Of a DNA stretch of 64,000 bases, positions 54,475 through 64,000 are shown one piece after another; positions within the stretch are counted from its first letter, which is position 1; each line of letters begins with the position of its first letter. Under the pieces are notes generated by a model. That model made no database searches, was not told where the DNA came from, and worked only from the letters and a program-made list of their open reading frames with translations. Source of the stretch: Pseudomonas viridiflava (GTDB taxonomy: Bacteria; Pseudomonadota; Gammaproteobacteria; Pseudomonadales; Pseudomonadaceae); the NCBI RefSeq assembly GCF_900589395.1, contig NZ_UUIS01000018.1, positions 1 to 64,000 on the forward strand, given 5' to 3'. Position numbers and translations under genes: made by a program.

Positions 54475-54975
54475 TCAGACGATCTCCTCAACACGCTTGC
54501 CACGCTTGGCAGCGATGGACTCAGGAGACTGCATGCTCTTCAGACCCTTGAAAGTGGCGTGAACCACGTTTACAGGGTTAGTCGAACCGTAGCACTTGGC
54601 CAGAACGTTCTGGACACCAGCAACTTCCAGTACGGCACGCATGGCGCCGCCGGCGATGATACCGGTACCTTCCGAAGCAGGCTGCATGTACACCTTCGAG
54701 GCGCCGTGGGCGGACTTGATAGCGTATTGCAGAGTGGTGCCGTCCAGATCAACCTGGATCATATTGCGACGAGCAGCTTCCATAGCTTTCTGGATAGCGG
54801 CAGGTACTTCGCGCGATTTACCGCGACCGAAGCCAACACGGCCTTTGCCATCACCTACCACGGTCAACGCGGTGAAGGTGAAGATACGACCGCCTTTGAC
54901 GGTCTTGGCAACGCGGTTAACCTGGACGAGCTTCTCGATGTAACCTTCGTCGCGTTTTTGGTCGTTATTTGCCAT
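54475..54975 (-). CDS. rpsE: 30S ribosomal protein S5
   Basis: 166 aa. [20 protein letters not shown], the loop region [20 protein letters not shown] and the C-terminal [14 protein letters not shown]. Located at the decoding-site side of the 30S; classical spectinomycin-site protein. Three bases after rplR. Confidence 0.99.
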   Translation of the reverse strand: MANNDQKRDEGYIEKLVQVNRVAKTVKGGRIFTFTALTVVGDGKGRVGFGRGKSREVPAAIQKAMEAARRNMIQVDLDGTTLQYAIKSAHGASKVYMQPASEGTGIIAGGAMRAVLEVAGVQNVLAKCYGSTNPVNVVHATFKGLKSMQSPESIAAKRGKRVEEIV

Positions 54976-54978
54976 AAC

Positions 54979-55329
54979 TTAGAACTCCAGCCCGCCTTCA
55001 CGAGCAGCATCAGCCAGCGCTTTGACACGGCCGTGGTACTTGAAGCCAGAACGGTCGAAAGCAACTTGCGATACGCCAGCGGCCTTAGCACGCTCAGCAA
55101 CCAACTTGCCAACCTTAGTGGCCGCCTCGATGTTGCCGGTGGCAGCATCACGCAGTTCTTTGTCCAAAGTCGAGGCGCTTGCCAGGACCTTGCTGCCGTC
55201 GGCCGAGATGACCTGGGCATAAATGTGCTGCGAAGAGCGGTGCACGCAGAGGCGCACGACTTCGAGTTCGTGCATTTTCAGGCGTGCTTTGCGAGCGCGA
55301 CGCAGTCGGGTAACTTTTTTGACGGTCAT
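54979..55329 (-). CDS. rplR: 50S ribosomal protein L18
   Basis: 116 aa. Basic N terminus ([16 protein letters not shown]), 5S rRNA-binding fold with [15 protein letters not shown] and [20 protein letters not shown]. 10 bp after rplF. Confidence 0.99.
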   Translation of the reverse strand: MTVKKVTRLRRARKARLKMHELEVVRLCVHRSSQHIYAQVISADGSKVLASASTLDKELRDAATGNIEAATKVGKLVAERAKAAGVSQVAFDRSGFKYHGRVKALADAAREGGLEF

Positions 55330-55339
55330 TTGCTATGCC

Positions 55340-55873
55340 CTACTTCTTCTTGGCTTCTTTACGACGGACGACTTCGTCCGCGTAACGCACACCTTTGCCT
55401 TTGTACGGCTCAGGACGGCGGAAGTCGCGGATCTCAGCGGCCACTTGACCAACCAACTGCTTGTCGATACCACGAATCAGGATATCGGTCTGGCTGGGGG
55501 TCTCAGCGGTGATGCCATTTGGCAGTTCGTAATCCACCGGGTGCGAGAAGCCAAGTGCCAGGTTCAGGACCGAGCCTTTAACTTGCGCCTTGTAACCAAC
55601 ACCGACCAGCTGGAGCTTGCGCTCGAAGCCTTGGCTTACGCCTTGGACCATGTTGTTGACCAGGGCACGGGTGGTACCGGCCATTGCGCGAGTTTGCTGA
55701 TCGCCGTTGCGAGCAGCAAAACGCAGCTCACCGGACTCTTCAACAACTTCAACGGACGAATGGACGTTCAGTTCAAGAGTACCCTTGGTACCCTTCACCG
55801 AAAGCTGCTGACCGACGAGTTTGACTTCGACGCCCGATGGCAGCTTGACGGGGTTCTTAGCTACGCGTGACAT
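55340..55873 (-). CDS. rplF: 50S ribosomal protein L6
   Basis: 177 aa from the ATG at 55873 ([16 protein letters not shown]); a longer frame to 55939 is not real. Two L6 repeats; C-terminal [20 protein letters not shown] then [10 protein letters not shown]. Sits at the factor-binding side of the 50S. 13 bp after rpsH. Confidence 0.99.
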   Translation of the reverse strand: MSRVAKNPVKLPSGVEVKLVGQQLSVKGTKGTLELNVHSSVEVVEESGELRFAARNGDQQTRAMAGTTRALVNNMVQGVSQGFERKLQLVGVGYKAQVKGSVLNLALGFSHPVDYELPNGITAETPSQTDILIRGIDKQLVGQVAAEIRDFRRPEPYKGKGVRYADEVVRRKEAKKK

Positions 55874-55886
55874 ACCTATCCCCCCC

Positions 55887-56279
55887 TTAGAACACTGTGC
55901 AAAGCACTTCGCCACCGACACCGGCAGCGCGTGCAGCACGATCCGTCATCACACCTTTGTTGGTGGAGACGATAGACACACCGAGACCGCCACGAACTTT
56001 TGGCAGATCGTCGGAGGACTTGTACTGACGCAGGCCTGGACGGCTGACGCGTTTGACTTCCTCGATGACCGGACGGCCCTCGAAGTACTTCAGCTCGATA
56101 GACAGCGAAGGCTTGACTTCGCCGCTGACCTGGTAATCCGCAATGTAACCTTCGTCCTTCAGGACTTTGGCTACAGCCACCTTCAACGTGGAGGATGGCA
56201 TGCTTACAACGGGCTTTTCGGCCATCTGGGCATTACGGATACGAGTTAGCATGTCCGCTAACGGGTCCTGCATACTCAT
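55887..56279 (-). CDS. rpsH: 30S ribosomal protein S8
   Basis: 130 aa. [20 protein letters not shown] start and C-terminal [20 protein letters not shown]. Central-domain rRNA binder and, in E. coli, the spc operon repressor. Separated from rpsN by an unusually long 211 bp that contains a strong hairpin. Confidence 0.99.
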   Translation of the reverse strand: MSMQDPLADMLTRIRNAQMAEKPVVSMPSSTLKVAVAKVLKDEGYIADYQVSGEVKPSLSIELKYFEGRPVIEEVKRVSRPGLRQYKSSDDLPKVRGGLGVSIVSTNKGVMTDRAARAAGVGGEVLCTVF

Positions 56280-56398
56280 GGGCTAGACGCTCCTGATACA
56301 AAAAATATTAGCCTTGCGGCTACAACGTGTCGCCGAGCGACTCCGGTTCTTGAAAAACACGGGCTCAGGCGAGCCGGCAATTCTAGACCTAGGGCAGA

Positions 56399-56432
56399 AA
56401 TGAATCAAGCCCCAAAAGGGGCTTGATTCATT
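56399..56432 (-). terminator. Perfect 15-bp hairpin between rpsN and rpsH
   Basis: AATGAATCAAGCCCC and its exact complement around a 4-nt loop (AAAA on the plus strand, UUUU in the transcript). It is followed on the transcribed strand by only a short T stretch, so it could be an attenuator, RNase site or protein-binding site rather than a full terminator. A second GC-rich inverted repeat (GGCTC/GAGCC) lies at 56361-56375. Confidence 0.6.
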
Positions 56433-56490
56433 ATCAGGCTTCGCGCTGACCGACGGTTTGACCCGCCGGCCTTGCGACACGAGATAGGTA

Positions 56491-56796
56491 TTACCAGCTG
56501 GCTTTAACCAGACCTGGTACGTCACCACGCATAGCGGCTTGACGCAGCATGTTACGGCCAAGGCCGAACTTGCGGTACACGCCGTGCGGACGACCAGTCA
56601 GGCGGCAACGGTTACGCAGGCGCGCAGCGCTGGCGTCACGTGGTTGCTTCTGCAGAGCTACGGTCGCTTCCCAACGCGCTTCTGGACTTGCGTTCAGATC
56701 AACGATGATTGCTTTCAGCTCGGCACGCTTCTTGGCGTACTTGGCAACGGTGAGCTGACGCTTCAGCTCACGGTTTTTCATGCTCTTCTTGGCCAT
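56491..56796 (-). CDS. rpsN: 30S ribosomal protein S14
   Basis: 101 aa, the long zinc-independent form with no CxxC pairs. [20 protein letters not shown] start; C-terminal [20 protein letters not shown]. 14 bp after rplE. Followed by the long hairpin-bearing gap. Confidence 0.99.
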   Translation of the reverse strand: MAKKSMKNRELKRQLTVAKYAKKRAELKAIIVDLNASPEARWEATVALQKQPRDASAARLRNRCRLTGRPHGVYRKFGLGRNMLRQAAMRGDVPGLVKASW

Positions 56797-56810
56797 TAGT
56801 CCTACTCCAA

Positions 56811-57350
56811 TCAGTTGCGGAACGGGAATTTGAAAGCACGCAGCAGTGCGCGGCCTTCTTCATCGTTCTTGGCAGTGGTGGTCAGGGTAATGTCCAGACC
56901 GCGCAGAGCATCGATCTTGTCGTAATCGATTTCCGGAAAGATGATCTGCTCTTTCACGCCCATGCTGTAGTTGCCACGACCGTCGAAGGACTTGGCATTC
57001 AGGCCGCGGAAGTCGCGAACCCGAGGCAGGGAGATCGACAGCAGACGATCCAGGAATTCATACATACGATCACGGCGCAGAGTGACCTTGACGCCAATCG
57101 GCCAGCCTTCACGGACTTTGAAGCCCGCGATGGATTTACGAGCGTAAGTCACAATGGCTTTCTGACCGGTGATCTTTTCCAGATCAGCCACAGCGTGTTC
57201 GATGACTTTCTTGTCGCCGATCGCTTCGCCCAGACCCATGTTCAGGGTGATTTTGGTAACGCGCGGAACTTCCATCACGTTCGCCAGCTTAAGTTCATCC
57301 TTAAGCTTGGGAGCGATTTCCTTCCGATAAATCTCTTTCAGTCGTGCCAT
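56811..57350 (-). CDS. rplE: 50S ribosomal protein L5
   Basis: 179 aa. [38 protein letters not shown] and [19 protein letters not shown]. 5S rRNA-binding protein of the central protuberance. 20 bp after rplX. Confidence 0.99.
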   Translation of the reverse strand: MARLKEIYRKEIAPKLKDELKLANVMEVPRVTKITLNMGLGEAIGDKKVIEHAVADLEKITGQKAIVTYARKSIAGFKVREGWPIGVKVTLRRDRMYEFLDRLLSISLPRVRDFRGLNAKSFDGRGNYSMGVKEQIIFPEIDYDKIDALRGLDITLTTTAKNDEEGRALLRAFKFPFRN

Positions 57351-57370
57351 GGTCTTCTACCTAGCAGTGT

Positions 57371-57685
57371 TCAAGCATCAACCGCTTTTTGGGTCGACTT
57401 GAAGACACGAATTTTTTTGCCTTCTTCAACTTTGAAGCCTACGCGATCAGCCTTGCTGGTTTCGCTGTTGAAAATGGCTACGTTAGAAGCGTGCAATGGC
57501 GCTTCTTTCTCGACGATACCGCCCTGTACGCCCGACATCGGGTTAGGCTTGGTATGGCGCTTGACCAGGTTGATCCCACCCACGACCAGACGGTCGTCAG
57601 CGAGCACCTTCAGCACCTTACCGCGCTTACCTTTGTCTTTGCCGGCGATCACGATGATCTCGTCGTCACGACGAATCTTTTGCAT
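57371..57685 (-). CDS. rplX: 50S ribosomal protein L24
   Basis: 104 aa. KOW motif [20 protein letters not shown] near the N terminus; [20 protein letters not shown]. Assembly-initiating 23S rRNA binder at the exit tunnel. 11 bp after rplN. Confidence 0.99.
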   Translation of the reverse strand: MQKIRRDDEIIVIAGKDKGKRGKVLKVLADDRLVVGGINLVKRHTKPNPMSGVQGGIVEKEAPLHASNVAIFNSETSKADRVGFKVEEGKKIRVFKSTQKAVDA

Positions 57686-57696
57686 GTCGGATCTCC

Positions 57697-58065
57697 TTAC
57701 AGCACTTCAGGGGCGAGCGAGACGATCTTCATGAACTTCTCACCGCGAAGTTCACGTGTCACTGGCCCAAAGATACGGGTACCGATCGGCTCTTGCTTGT
57801 TGTTCAACAGAACAGCAGCGTTACCATCGAAGCGAATGATCGAACCGTCAGCACGACGAACGCCGTGACGGGTGCGGACTACAACAGCAGTCATCACCTG
57901 GCCTTTCTTCACTTTACCGCGAGGAATGGCTTCCTTGACGGTCACTTTGATGATGTCACCGATACCGGCGTAACGACGATGAGAACCGCCCAACACCTTG
58001 ATGCACATCACACGGCGAGCGCCACTGTTGTCGGCCACATCGAGCATGGATTGAGTCTGAATCAT
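57697..58065 (-). CDS. rplN: 50S ribosomal protein L14
   Basis: 122 aa. [20 protein letters not shown] start, [19 protein letters not shown], and [20 protein letters not shown]. Forms intersubunit bridges. Usual first gene of the spc segment, 23 bp after rpsQ. Confidence 0.99.
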   Translation of the reverse strand: MIQTQSMLDVADNSGARRVMCIKVLGGSHRRYAGIGDIIKVTVKEAIPRGKVKKGQVMTAVVVRTRHGVRRADGSIIRFDGNAAVLLNNKQEPIGTRIFGPVTRELRGEKFMKIVSLAPEVL

Positions 58066-58088
58066 AAAATTTCTCCGACCCCTAGCCC

Positions 58089-58355
58089 TTAGACTTCCAC
58101 AGCGCGTTCGAGGATCTCAACCAGGGCCCAAGACTTGGTCTTGGCTACCGGACGAGTTTCACGAATCGTGACCTTGTCGCCGATGTGGCACTGATTGGTT
58201 TCGTCGTGCGCGTGCAGCTTAGTCGAACGCTTAACGTATTTACCGTAGATCGGGTGCTTTACGCGACGCTCGATCAGAACGGTGATGGTCTTGTCCATTT
58301 TGTCGCTGACGACACGGCCGGTCAGCGTGCGGACGGTTTTTTCAGCTTCAGCCAT
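58089..58355 (-). CDS. rpsQ: 30S ribosomal protein S17
   Basis: 88 aa from the ATG at 58355 ([11 protein letters not shown]). OB-fold: [20 protein letters not shown] and [19 protein letters not shown]. 5'-domain 16S rRNA binder. Two bases after rpmC. Confidence 0.99.
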   Translation of the reverse strand: MAEAEKTVRTLTGRVVSDKMDKTITVLIERRVKHPIYGKYVKRSTKLHAHDETNQCHIGDKVTIRETRPVAKTKSWALVEILERAVEV

Positions 58356-58357
58356 GA

Positions 58358-58549
58358 TCACTTACCTGCCTGCTGGTTGAGCACAGTTTTCACGCGAGCG
58401 ATGTCACGCTTAACTTGCGAGAGCAGGTGCGACTGCCCCAACTGACCAGTTGCTTTCTGCATACGCAGATTGAACTGGTCGCGCAGCAGGCCGAGCAGTT
58501 GCTCGTTCAGCTGCTGTGCTGATTTCTCACGAAGTTCATTCGCTTTCAT
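58358..58549 (-). CDS. rpmC: 50S ribosomal protein L29
   Basis: 63 aa from the ATG at 58549. Two long helices: [20 protein letters not shown] and [20 protein letters not shown]. Exit-tunnel protein. The first base of its ATG coincides with the last base of the rplP stop, so the two overlap by one base. Confidence 0.98.
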
Positions 58550-58962
58550 CACATCACCGTCCGCTTAACAAAGGAGGTGGCGAGCGGCAGCTTTGCAGCC
58601 GCCAAGGCAAAAGCCTCACGCGCCAACTCTTCAGAAACACCTTCGATCTCGTACAGGACTTTGCCTGGCTGGATCTGGGCAACCCAGTATTCTACCGAAC
58701 CCTTACCTTTACCCATCCGCACTTCGAGAGGCTTCTTGGTGACCGGCTTGTCCGGGAATACACGGATCCAGATCTTGCCGCCACGTTTTACGTGACGGGT
58801 CAGGGCACGACGTGCCGACTCGATCTGACGGGCGGTGAGACGACCGCGGGCAACAGCTTTCAGCGCGAATTCGCCGAAGCTGACCTTGCTACCGCGCAGT
58901 GCCAGACCACGGTTGTGGCCAGTCATCTGCTTGCGGAACTTCGTACGCTTTGGTTGCAACAT
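58549..58962 (-). CDS. rplP: 50S ribosomal protein L16
   Basis: 137 aa. [20 protein letters not shown] start and [20 protein letters not shown]. Contacts tRNA near the A site. The conserved Arg of [12 protein letters not shown] region, a target for YcfD hydroxylation, is present nearby. 12 bp after rpsC. Confidence 0.99.
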
Positions 58963-58974
58963 TTGGCGTACCCC

Positions 58975-59661
58975 TTACTTGGCAGCTTTTTTACGAGGCG
59001 CTGGTGCTTGAGGTTTCAGCTCTTCCTGGCGACCACCAATTACTTCGCCTTTGAAGATCCAAACCTTTACACCGATCACACCGTAGGTGGTGTGAGCTTC
59101 GTAAGTGGCATAGTCGATGTCGGCACGCAGGGTGTGCAGTGGCACACGCCCTTCGCGATACCATTCAGTACGTGCGATTTCAGCACCGCCGAGACGACCG
59201 CTCACCTGGATCTTGATGCCTTTGGCACCAATGCGGATGGCGTTCTGTACGGCGCGCTTCATGGCGCGACGGAACATCACACGACGCTCCAGCTGCTGAG
59301 CAACGCTCTGGGCAACCAGCATACCGTCGAGTTCCGGCTTGCGGATCTCTTCGATATTGATGTGCACGGGCACACCCATTTGCTTGGTCAGGTCCTGACG
59401 CAGTTTTTCAACATCCTCACCCTTCTTGCCGATCACAATGCCGGGACGAGCGGTGTGGATGGTGATGCGTGCTGTCTGAGCCGGACGATGGATATCGATA
59501 CGGCTTACGGACGCGCTTTTTAATTTGTCCTGGAGGTACTCACGCACTTTCAGATCTGCCAACAGGTAGTCTGCATAAGTGCGGCCGTCTGCGTACCAGA
59601 CGGAGGTGTGCTCCTTGACGATTCCCAGGCGAATGCCAATGGGATGTACTTTCTGACCCAT
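58975..59661 (-). CDS. rpsC: 30S ribosomal protein S3
   Basis: 228 aa from the ATG at 59661 ([13 protein letters not shown]); the longer frame to 59745 is not coding. KH domain with [18 protein letters not shown] and the C-terminal [11 protein letters not shown] followed by a basic tail. mRNA-entry helicase region of the 30S. 13 bp after rplV. Confidence 0.99.
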   Translation of the reverse strand: MGQKVHPIGIRLGIVKEHTSVWYADGRTYADYLLADLKVREYLQDKLKSASVSRIDIHRPAQTARITIHTARPGIVIGKKGEDVEKLRQDLTKQMGVPVHINIEEIRKPELDGMLVAQSVAQQLERRVMFRRAMKRAVQNAIRIGAKGIKIQVSGRLGGAEIARTEWYREGRVPLHTLRADIDYATYEAHTTYGVIGVKVWIFKGEVIGGRQEELKPQAPAPRKKAAK

Positions 59662-59674
59662 CTCTTCGACTCCG

Positions 59675-60007
59675 TTACTTGTCAGCAACCTTGACAGTGA
59701 TATGGCAAGACCGCTTGACGATGCGATCAGCACGGCCTTTGGCACGTGGCATGATGCGCTTCAGCGAACGCCCTTCGTTGACGAAAACGGTGGAGACCTT
59801 CAGGTCATCAACGTCTGCGCCTTCGTTATGCTCGGCGTTGGCTACGGCCGACTCCAGCAATTTTTTCAGGATCTCAGCGGCTTTTTTGCTGCTGAAAGCC
59901 AACAGGTTGAGCGCCTCGCCCACCTTCTTCCCGCGAATCTGGTCGGCGACCAAGCGGGCTTTCTGGGCGGAGATTCGAGCGCCCGACAACTTAGCGGCTA
60001 CTTCCAT
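59675..60007 (-). CDS. rplV: 50S ribosomal protein L22
   Basis: 110 aa. [20 protein letters not shown], and the tunnel-loop region [20 protein letters not shown]. Its loop lines the exit tunnel and is a macrolide-resistance site. 13 bp after rpsS. Confidence 0.99.
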   Translation of the reverse strand: MEVAAKLSGARISAQKARLVADQIRGKKVGEALNLLAFSSKKAAEILKKLLESAVANAEHNEGADVDDLKVSTVFVNEGRSLKRIMPRAKGRADRIVKRSCHITVKVADK

Positions 60008-60020
60008 CGTTCCTTACCCC

Positions 60021-60296
60021 TTAACGCTTGGCTTTCTTGTCTGCCACGTGCCCGCGATAAGTACGGGTACCGGCAAACTCGCCCAGTTTATGGCCAACCA
60101 TGTCTTCACTTACCAGAACTGGTACGTGTTGGCGGCCGTTGTGTACTGCGATGGTCAAACCGACCATTTGTGGCAGGATGATCGAACGACGAGACCAGGT
60201 CTTAACTGGTTTGCGATCGTTCTTCTCCGCCGCCACTTCGATCTTCTTCAGTAGGTGAAGATCAATAAAAGGACCTTTTTTCAGAGAACGTGGCAC
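60021..60296 (-). CDS. rpsS: 30S ribosomal protein S19
   Basis: 91 aa. [20 protein letters not shown] start, [20 protein letters not shown], and [20 protein letters not shown]. Head of the 30S, partner of S13. 16 bp after rplB. Confidence 0.99.
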   Translation of the reverse strand: MPRSLKKGPFIDLHLLKKIEVAAEKNDRKPVKTWSRRSIILPQMVGLTIAVHNGRQHVPVLVSEDMVGHKLGEFAGTRTYRGHVADKKAKR

Positions 60297-60312
60297 TGTC
60301 GTATCCCTCTAT

Positions 60313-61137
60313 TTACTTGCGACGACGGACGATCATTTTGTCGGTACGCTTATTACCACGAGTCTTCGCACCCTTGGTTGGGAAGCCCCATGGCGATACC
60401 GGATGACGACCACCGGAGGTACGACCTTCACCACCACCATGTGGGTGGTCAACCGGGTTCATGGCAACACCACGAACGGTTGGGCGAACGCCACGCCAGC
60501 GTTTGGCACCAGCTTTACCCAGCGAACGCAGGCTGTGCTCGGAGTTCGAGACTTCACCCAGCGTTGCACGGCACTCGGCCAGTACTTTACGCATTTCGCC
60601 GGAGCGAAGACGCAGAGTCACGTAGACACCTTCACGAGCGATCAGCTGAGCGGATGCGCCAGCGGAACGTGCGATCTGGGCGCCTTTGCCAGGCTTGAGC
60701 TCGATAGCGTGAATGGTGCTACCGACAGGAATGCTGCGAAGCTGCAGAGTGTTACCAGGCTTGATTGGAGCCAGGGCACCGGAGATCAGCTGGTCGCCTG
60801 CACTCACGCCTTTAGGGGCGATGATGTAGCGACGCTCGCCGTCTGCATAACGCAGCAGGGCAATGTGAGCAGTACGGTTTGGATCGTATTCGATACGCTC
60901 GACGATGGCAGCGATGCCATCCTTGTCGTTGCGACGGAAATCGACCAGACGATAATGCTGCTTGTGACCACCACCAATGTGACGAGTAGTGATACGACCA
61001 TTGTTGTTACGACCACCAGACTTCGATTTTTTCTCGAGCAGCGGTGCGTGAGGAGCGCCTTTATGCAGCTCCTTGTTGACCACCTTGACCACAAAACGGC
61101 GGCCAGGGGAAGTCGGTTTGCATTTAACGATTGCCAT
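60313..61137 (-). CDS. rplB: 50S ribosomal protein L2
   Basis: 274 aa. [20 protein letters not shown] start and the peptidyl-transferase-proximal [20 protein letters not shown] with the conserved His. 14 bp after rplW. Confidence 0.99.
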   Translation of the reverse strand: MAIVKCKPTSPGRRFVVKVVNKELHKGAPHAPLLEKKSKSGGRNNNGRITTRHIGGGHKQHYRLVDFRRNDKDGIAAIVERIEYDPNRTAHIALLRYADGERRYIIAPKGVSAGDQLISGALAPIKPGNTLQLRSIPVGSTIHAIELKPGKGAQIARSAGASAQLIAREGVYVTLRLRSGEMRKVLAECRATLGEVSNSEHSLRSLGKAGAKRWRGVRPTVRGVAMNPVDHPHGGGEGRTSGGRHPVSPWGFPTKGAKTRGNKRTDKMIVRRRK

Positions 61138-61151
61138 GATGCACCCCTTCC

Positions 61152-61451
61152 TTACTCAGCACTGCTGCTGAAATCGAGATCTTGGCCTGGCTGAAGGGAG
61201 ATAACTGCCTTCTTCCAGTCATTACGCTTGCCCAGACCGCGAGCAGTGCGCTTAGTCTTACCCAGAACATTCAGGGTCGTGACGCGCTCTACCTTCACGC
61301 TGAACAGCGCTTCGACAGCCTTCTTGATTTCAAGCTTGGTTGCATCGGTCGCAACCTTGAATACGAACTGACCTTTCTTGTCAGCCAGAACTGTGGCCTT
61401 CTCGGAAACATGCGGGCCAAGCAGAACTTTAAATACGCGTTCCTGGTTCAT
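61152..61451 (-). CDS. rplW: 50S ribosomal protein L23
   Basis: 99 aa. [20 protein letters not shown] start and [16 protein letters not shown] [20 protein letters not shown]. Docking site for trigger factor and SRP at the tunnel exit. Overlaps rplD by four bases (ATGA). Confidence 0.99.
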   Translation of the reverse strand: MNQERVFKVLLGPHVSEKATVLADKKGQFVFKVATDATKLEIKKAVEALFSVKVERVTTLNVLGKTKRTARGLGKRNDWKKAVISLQPGQDLDFSSSAE

Positions 61452-62050
61452 CCCAGCAGCTCCTCGAATTTCTTCACGGCCGACACGGTAATCAGAACCT
61501 TGTCGTATGCGATCAGACTGACCGGATCGGAACCCTGTACGTCACGAACATCGACGTGCGGCAGGTTGCGAGCAGCCAGGTACAGATTCTGGTCAACGGC
61601 GTCAGAAACGATCAGGACGTCGGTAAGACCCATGTCATTCAGCTTGCCCAGCAGGTCTTTGGTTTTCGGCGCTTCTACGGAGAAGTCCTGAACCACGACC
61701 AGGCGATCAGTACGTACCAGCTCGGCGAGGATGGAGCGCAGTGCTGCGCGATACATCTTCTTGTTGAGCTTTTGCGAGTGATCCTGAGGACGCGCTGCGA
61801 AAGTGGTGCCGCCGCCGCGCCAGATTGGGCTGCGGATAGTACCGGCACGAGCACGGCCAGTACCTTTCTGACGCCAAGGGCGCTTACCGCCACCGGATAC
61901 GTCGGAACGGGTCTTTTGCTGCTTGCTGCCCTGACGACCGCCAGCCATGTAGGCCACGACTGCCTGGTGCACCAGCGTCTCGTTGAATTCGCCGCCAAAT
62001 GTCAGTTCGGAAACTTCGATTGCCTGAGCGTCATTTACGTTTAATTGCAT
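61448..62050 (-). CDS. rplD: 50S ribosomal protein L4
   Basis: 200 aa. Tunnel loop region [20 protein letters not shown] and [17 protein letters not shown]. In E. coli also the S10-operon repressor. 12 bp after rplC. Confidence 0.99.
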   Translation of the reverse strand: MQLNVNDAQAIEVSELTFGGEFNETLVHQAVVAYMAGGRQGSKQQKTRSDVSGGGKRPWRQKGTGRARAGTIRSPIWRGGGTTFAARPQDHSQKLNKKMYRAALRSILAELVRTDRLVVVQDFSVEAPKTKDLLGKLNDMGLTDVLIVSDAVDQNLYLAARNLPHVDVRDVQGSDPVSLIAYDKVLITVSAVKKFEELLG

Positions 62051-62062
62051 GTCAGCTTCCCC

Positions 62063-62698
62063 TTAACCGCGAGCCTTGGCTGCTGGACGTACAACCAGAT
62101 TGCCGCCAGTAGCGCCAGGAACGGCACCCTTGACCAGCAGCAGGTTGCGTTCAGCGTCCACGCGCACTACTTCAAGGGACTGCACGGTCACGCGCTCAGC
62201 GCCCATATGACCGGACATTTTCTTGCCCTTGAATACACGACCAGGAGTCTGGCACTGGCCGATAGAGCCCGGGACACGGTGGGAGACCGAGTTACCGTGG
62301 GTGTTATCTTGGCCGCGGAAATTCCAGCGCTTGATAGTACCCGCGAAGCCCTTACCCTTGGACTGACCGGTAACATCTACCAGTTGGCCTGCGGCAAAGA
62401 TCTCGGCATTGATCAGATCGCCAGCCTTGTATTCGCCTTCTTCAAGACGGAATTCCAGGACAGTACGACCTGCAGCAACGTTGGCCTTGGCGAAGTGACC
62501 CGCCTGAGCTGCGGTCACACGCGAAGCGCGACGCTCGCCGACAGTGACTTGCACTGCACGATAGCCATCGGTTTCTTCGGTTTTGAACTGAGTGACGCGA
62601 TTCGGCTCGATCTCAATGACCGTGACCGGAATGGAGACACCTTCTTCGGTGAAAATGCGGGTCATCCCACACTTACGCCCGACTACACCAATAGTCAT
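62063..62698 (-). CDS. rplC: 50S ribosomal protein L3
   Basis: 211 aa from the ATG at 62698 ([16 protein letters not shown]). Contains [20 protein letters not shown] and GSVSHR-type [20 protein letters not shown]; the Gln methylated by PrmB in E. coli lies in this region. 81 bp after rpsJ. Confidence 0.99.
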   Translation of the reverse strand: MTIGVVGRKCGMTRIFTEEGVSIPVTVIEIEPNRVTQFKTEETDGYRAVQVTVGERRASRVTAAQAGHFAKANVAAGRTVLEFRLEEGEYKAGDLINAEIFAAGQLVDVTGQSKGKGFAGTIKRWNFRGQDNTHGNSVSHRVPGSIGQCQTPGRVFKGKKMSGHMGAERVTVQSLEVVRVDAERNLLLVKGAVPGATGGNLVVRPAAKARG

Positions 62699-62779
62699 GT
62701 TATAAACCTCATGAGTGTACGGGGCTTTCACCCGCTATGGCCGCCCATTTCAGAGCGTTACACGACTAAGACCCAAGTC

Positions 62780-63091
62780 TTAGCCGAGGCTGATCTGTAC
62801 TTCCACACCGGCCGCAAGATCCAGCTTCATAAGAGCGTCAACGGTTTTATCCGTTGGCTGGACGATATCCAGGACGCGCTTGTGAGTGCGGATTTCGTAC
62901 TGGTCGCGCGCGTCTTTGTTGACGTGCGGGGAAACCAGAACGGTGAACCGCTCCTTACGGGTAGGCAGTGGAATAGGACCACGCACCTGTGCACCAGTAC
63001 GTTTCGCGGTTTCCACGATTTCCTGGGTCGATTGGTCGATCAGGCGATGGTCAAAAGCCTTCAACCTGATACGGATTTGTTGATTTTGCAT
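62780..63091 (-). CDS. rpsJ: 30S ribosomal protein S10 (NusE)
   Basis: 103 aa from the ATG at 63091 ([17 protein letters not shown]). [20 protein letters not shown] loop and [20 protein letters not shown]. Also acts with NusB (encoded at 24193-24690) in antitermination. First gene of the S10 operon; the 141-bp gap to tuf holds the tuf terminator and presumably the S10 promoter/leader. Confidence 0.99.
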
Positions 63092-63188
63092 TGGATTCCA
63101 GACTCCGATTGCTATTCCCACCGAGCGCAATAGGCCCGATTAAAGGAGGCGCAATTCTATAGACGCCCTTGGACAGTGTCAACCAAAT

Positions 63189-63220
63189 AAAAAAGCCCCC
63201 GCAAGGCGGGGGCTTTTTCT
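63189..63220 (-). terminator. Terminator after tuf
   Basis: 13-bp perfect stem AAAAAGCCCCCGC / GCGGGGGCTTTTT with a 3-nt loop, flanked by A- and T-runs, 13 bp beyond the tuf stop. Confidence 0.92.
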
Positions 63221-63232
63221 TTACATCAACGC

Positions 63233-64000
63233 TTAGGCGATGATTTTGGCCACGACGCCGGCGCCGACGGTACGACCGCCTTCACGAATGGCGAAACGCA
63301 GACCATCTTCCATAGCGATAGGCTTGATCAGGGTAACGGAAACTTTCACGTTATCACCTGGCATTACCATCTCTACGCCTTCCGGCAGTTCGCAGCTACC
63401 GGTTACGTCGGTAGTACGGAAGTAGAACTGAGGACGGTAGCCTTTGAAGAATGGCGTGTGACGGCCACCTTCTTCTTTGCTCAGAACATAGATTTCAGCT
63501 TCGAACTGAGTGTGCGGCTTGACGGTGCCTGGCTTGACCAGAACCTGGCCACGCTCGACGTCGTCACGCTTGGTGCCACGCAGCAGAACGCCACAGTTCT
63601 CACCAGCACGGCCTTCGTCCAGCAGCTTGCGGAACATCTCGACGCCAGTGCAAGTAGTCTTGGTGGTGTCACGCAGACCCACGATTTCTACTTCTTCCTG
63701 GATCTTGATGATGCCACGCTCAACACGACCGGTTACAACAGTACCGCGACCCGAGATCGAGAACACGTCTTCGATTGGCATCAGGAACGGCTTGTCGATC
63801 GCACGAACTGGTTCTGGGATGTAGGTATCCAGAGTCTCAACCAGCTTCTTGACGGCCGAGGTACCCATTTCGTTGTCGTCTTGGCCGTTCAGAGCCATCA
63901 GAGCCGAACCGATGATGATTGGAGTGTCATCACCTGGGAAGTCGTAGGTGCTCAGCAGGTCGCGAACTTCCATCTCGACCAGTTCCAGCAGCTCTGCGTC
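63233..64000 (-). CDS. tuf: Elongation factor Tu, C-terminal part (runs off window)
   Basis: The visible 255 codons are the end of the G domain ([20 protein letters not shown]), then domain 2 ([20 protein letters not shown]) and domain 3 ([40 protein letters not shown]), ending [11 protein letters not shown]. The GTP-binding motifs lie beyond the right edge. Delivers aminoacyl-tRNA. Position just upstream of rpsJ makes it the str-operon copy (tufA). Confidence 0.98.
   Translation of the reverse strand, partial: DAELLELVEMEVRDLLSTYDFPGDDTPIIIGSALMALNGQDDNEMGTSAVKKLVETLDTYIPEPVRAIDKPFLMPIEDVFSISGRGTVVTGRVERGIIKIQEEVEIVGLRDTTKTTCTGVEMFRKLLDEGRAGENCGVLLRGTKRDDVERGQVLVKPGTVKPHTQFEAEIYVLSKEEGGRHTPFFKGYRPQFYFRTTDVTGSCELPEGVEMVMPGDNVKVSVTLIKPIAMEDGLRFAIREGGRTVGAGVVAKIIA

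Noticed and set aside
1..64000. CRISPR arrays, tRNA/rRNA genes, insertion sequences or prophage genes
   Set aside because: No regularly spaced repeats, no tRNA-like cloverleaf noticed and no transposase, integrase or phage protein among the frames.

Overview
The window is a chromosomal segment of a Pseudomonas. The evidence is high GC, the gene order xseB-ispA-dxs, ribA / thiL-nusB-ribH-ribBA-ribE-ribD-nrdR, the Zur-type zrgA-ABC-DUF3299 operon followed by oprG, and ssb-MFS-uvrA-ftnA-katA leading into the alpha, spc and S10 ribosomal operons. All of these are arranged as remembered from P. aeruginosa and P. putida. The species cannot be fixed from the sequence alone.

Layout. (1) 1-5645, minus strand: an orphan type VI secretion (T6SS) spike island. 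It holds a vgrG with a C-terminal transthyretin-like extension, a PoNe-like DNase effector, its PoNi-like immunity gene, and then the 5' end of a second effector. The first 125 nt of that second effector are identical to the first one, so this is a tandem effector array. (2) 6182-12228, plus strand: two TonB-dependent receptors and a PLP-dependent cystathionine lyase-like enzyme, preceded by a sigma-54-type promoter with a perfect IHF consensus upstream. It looks like a nitrogen- or sulfur-controlled scavenging operon. (3) 12256-16501: an exported phospholipase C/P1-nuclease-like protein, then xseB-ispA-dxs. (4) 16502-21922: a VasX/BTH_I2691-like T6SS membrane effector with two paralogous membrane immunity candidates, lying between dxs and ribA. 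(5) 21927-28720, minus strand: the riboflavin/thiamine cofactor block with nusB and nrdR. pgpA, expected after thiL, is not intact; a 31-codon ORF that may be its remnant is there instead. (6) 28898-35540: a YbaY-like lipoprotein, a methyltransferase, the chaperedoxin cnoX, a zinc-starvation operon with a strong Zur box, and oprG with an Anr-like box. (7) 35613-42046: membrane proteins, two SDR sugar-nucleotide enzymes, a large MscS-family channel and two small unknowns. (8) 42147-49203: ssb, an MFS transporter, uvrA, ferritin ftnA and catalase katA. (9) 49383-64000, minus strand: rplQ-rpoA-rpsD-rpsK-rpsM / rpmJ-secY-...-rplN-rpsQ / ...-rpsJ / tuf, with tuf cut by the window end.

Most of the window is conserved core genome. 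The accessory material most worth study is the two T6SS toxin/immunity loci, both with AT-richer toxin or immunity segments that suggest module exchange, and the sigma-54-preceded receptor operon. Nothing here is clearly a wholly new system. The best candidates for new biology are the duplicated effector array, the double-immunity VasX-like locus and the receptor-lyase operon.
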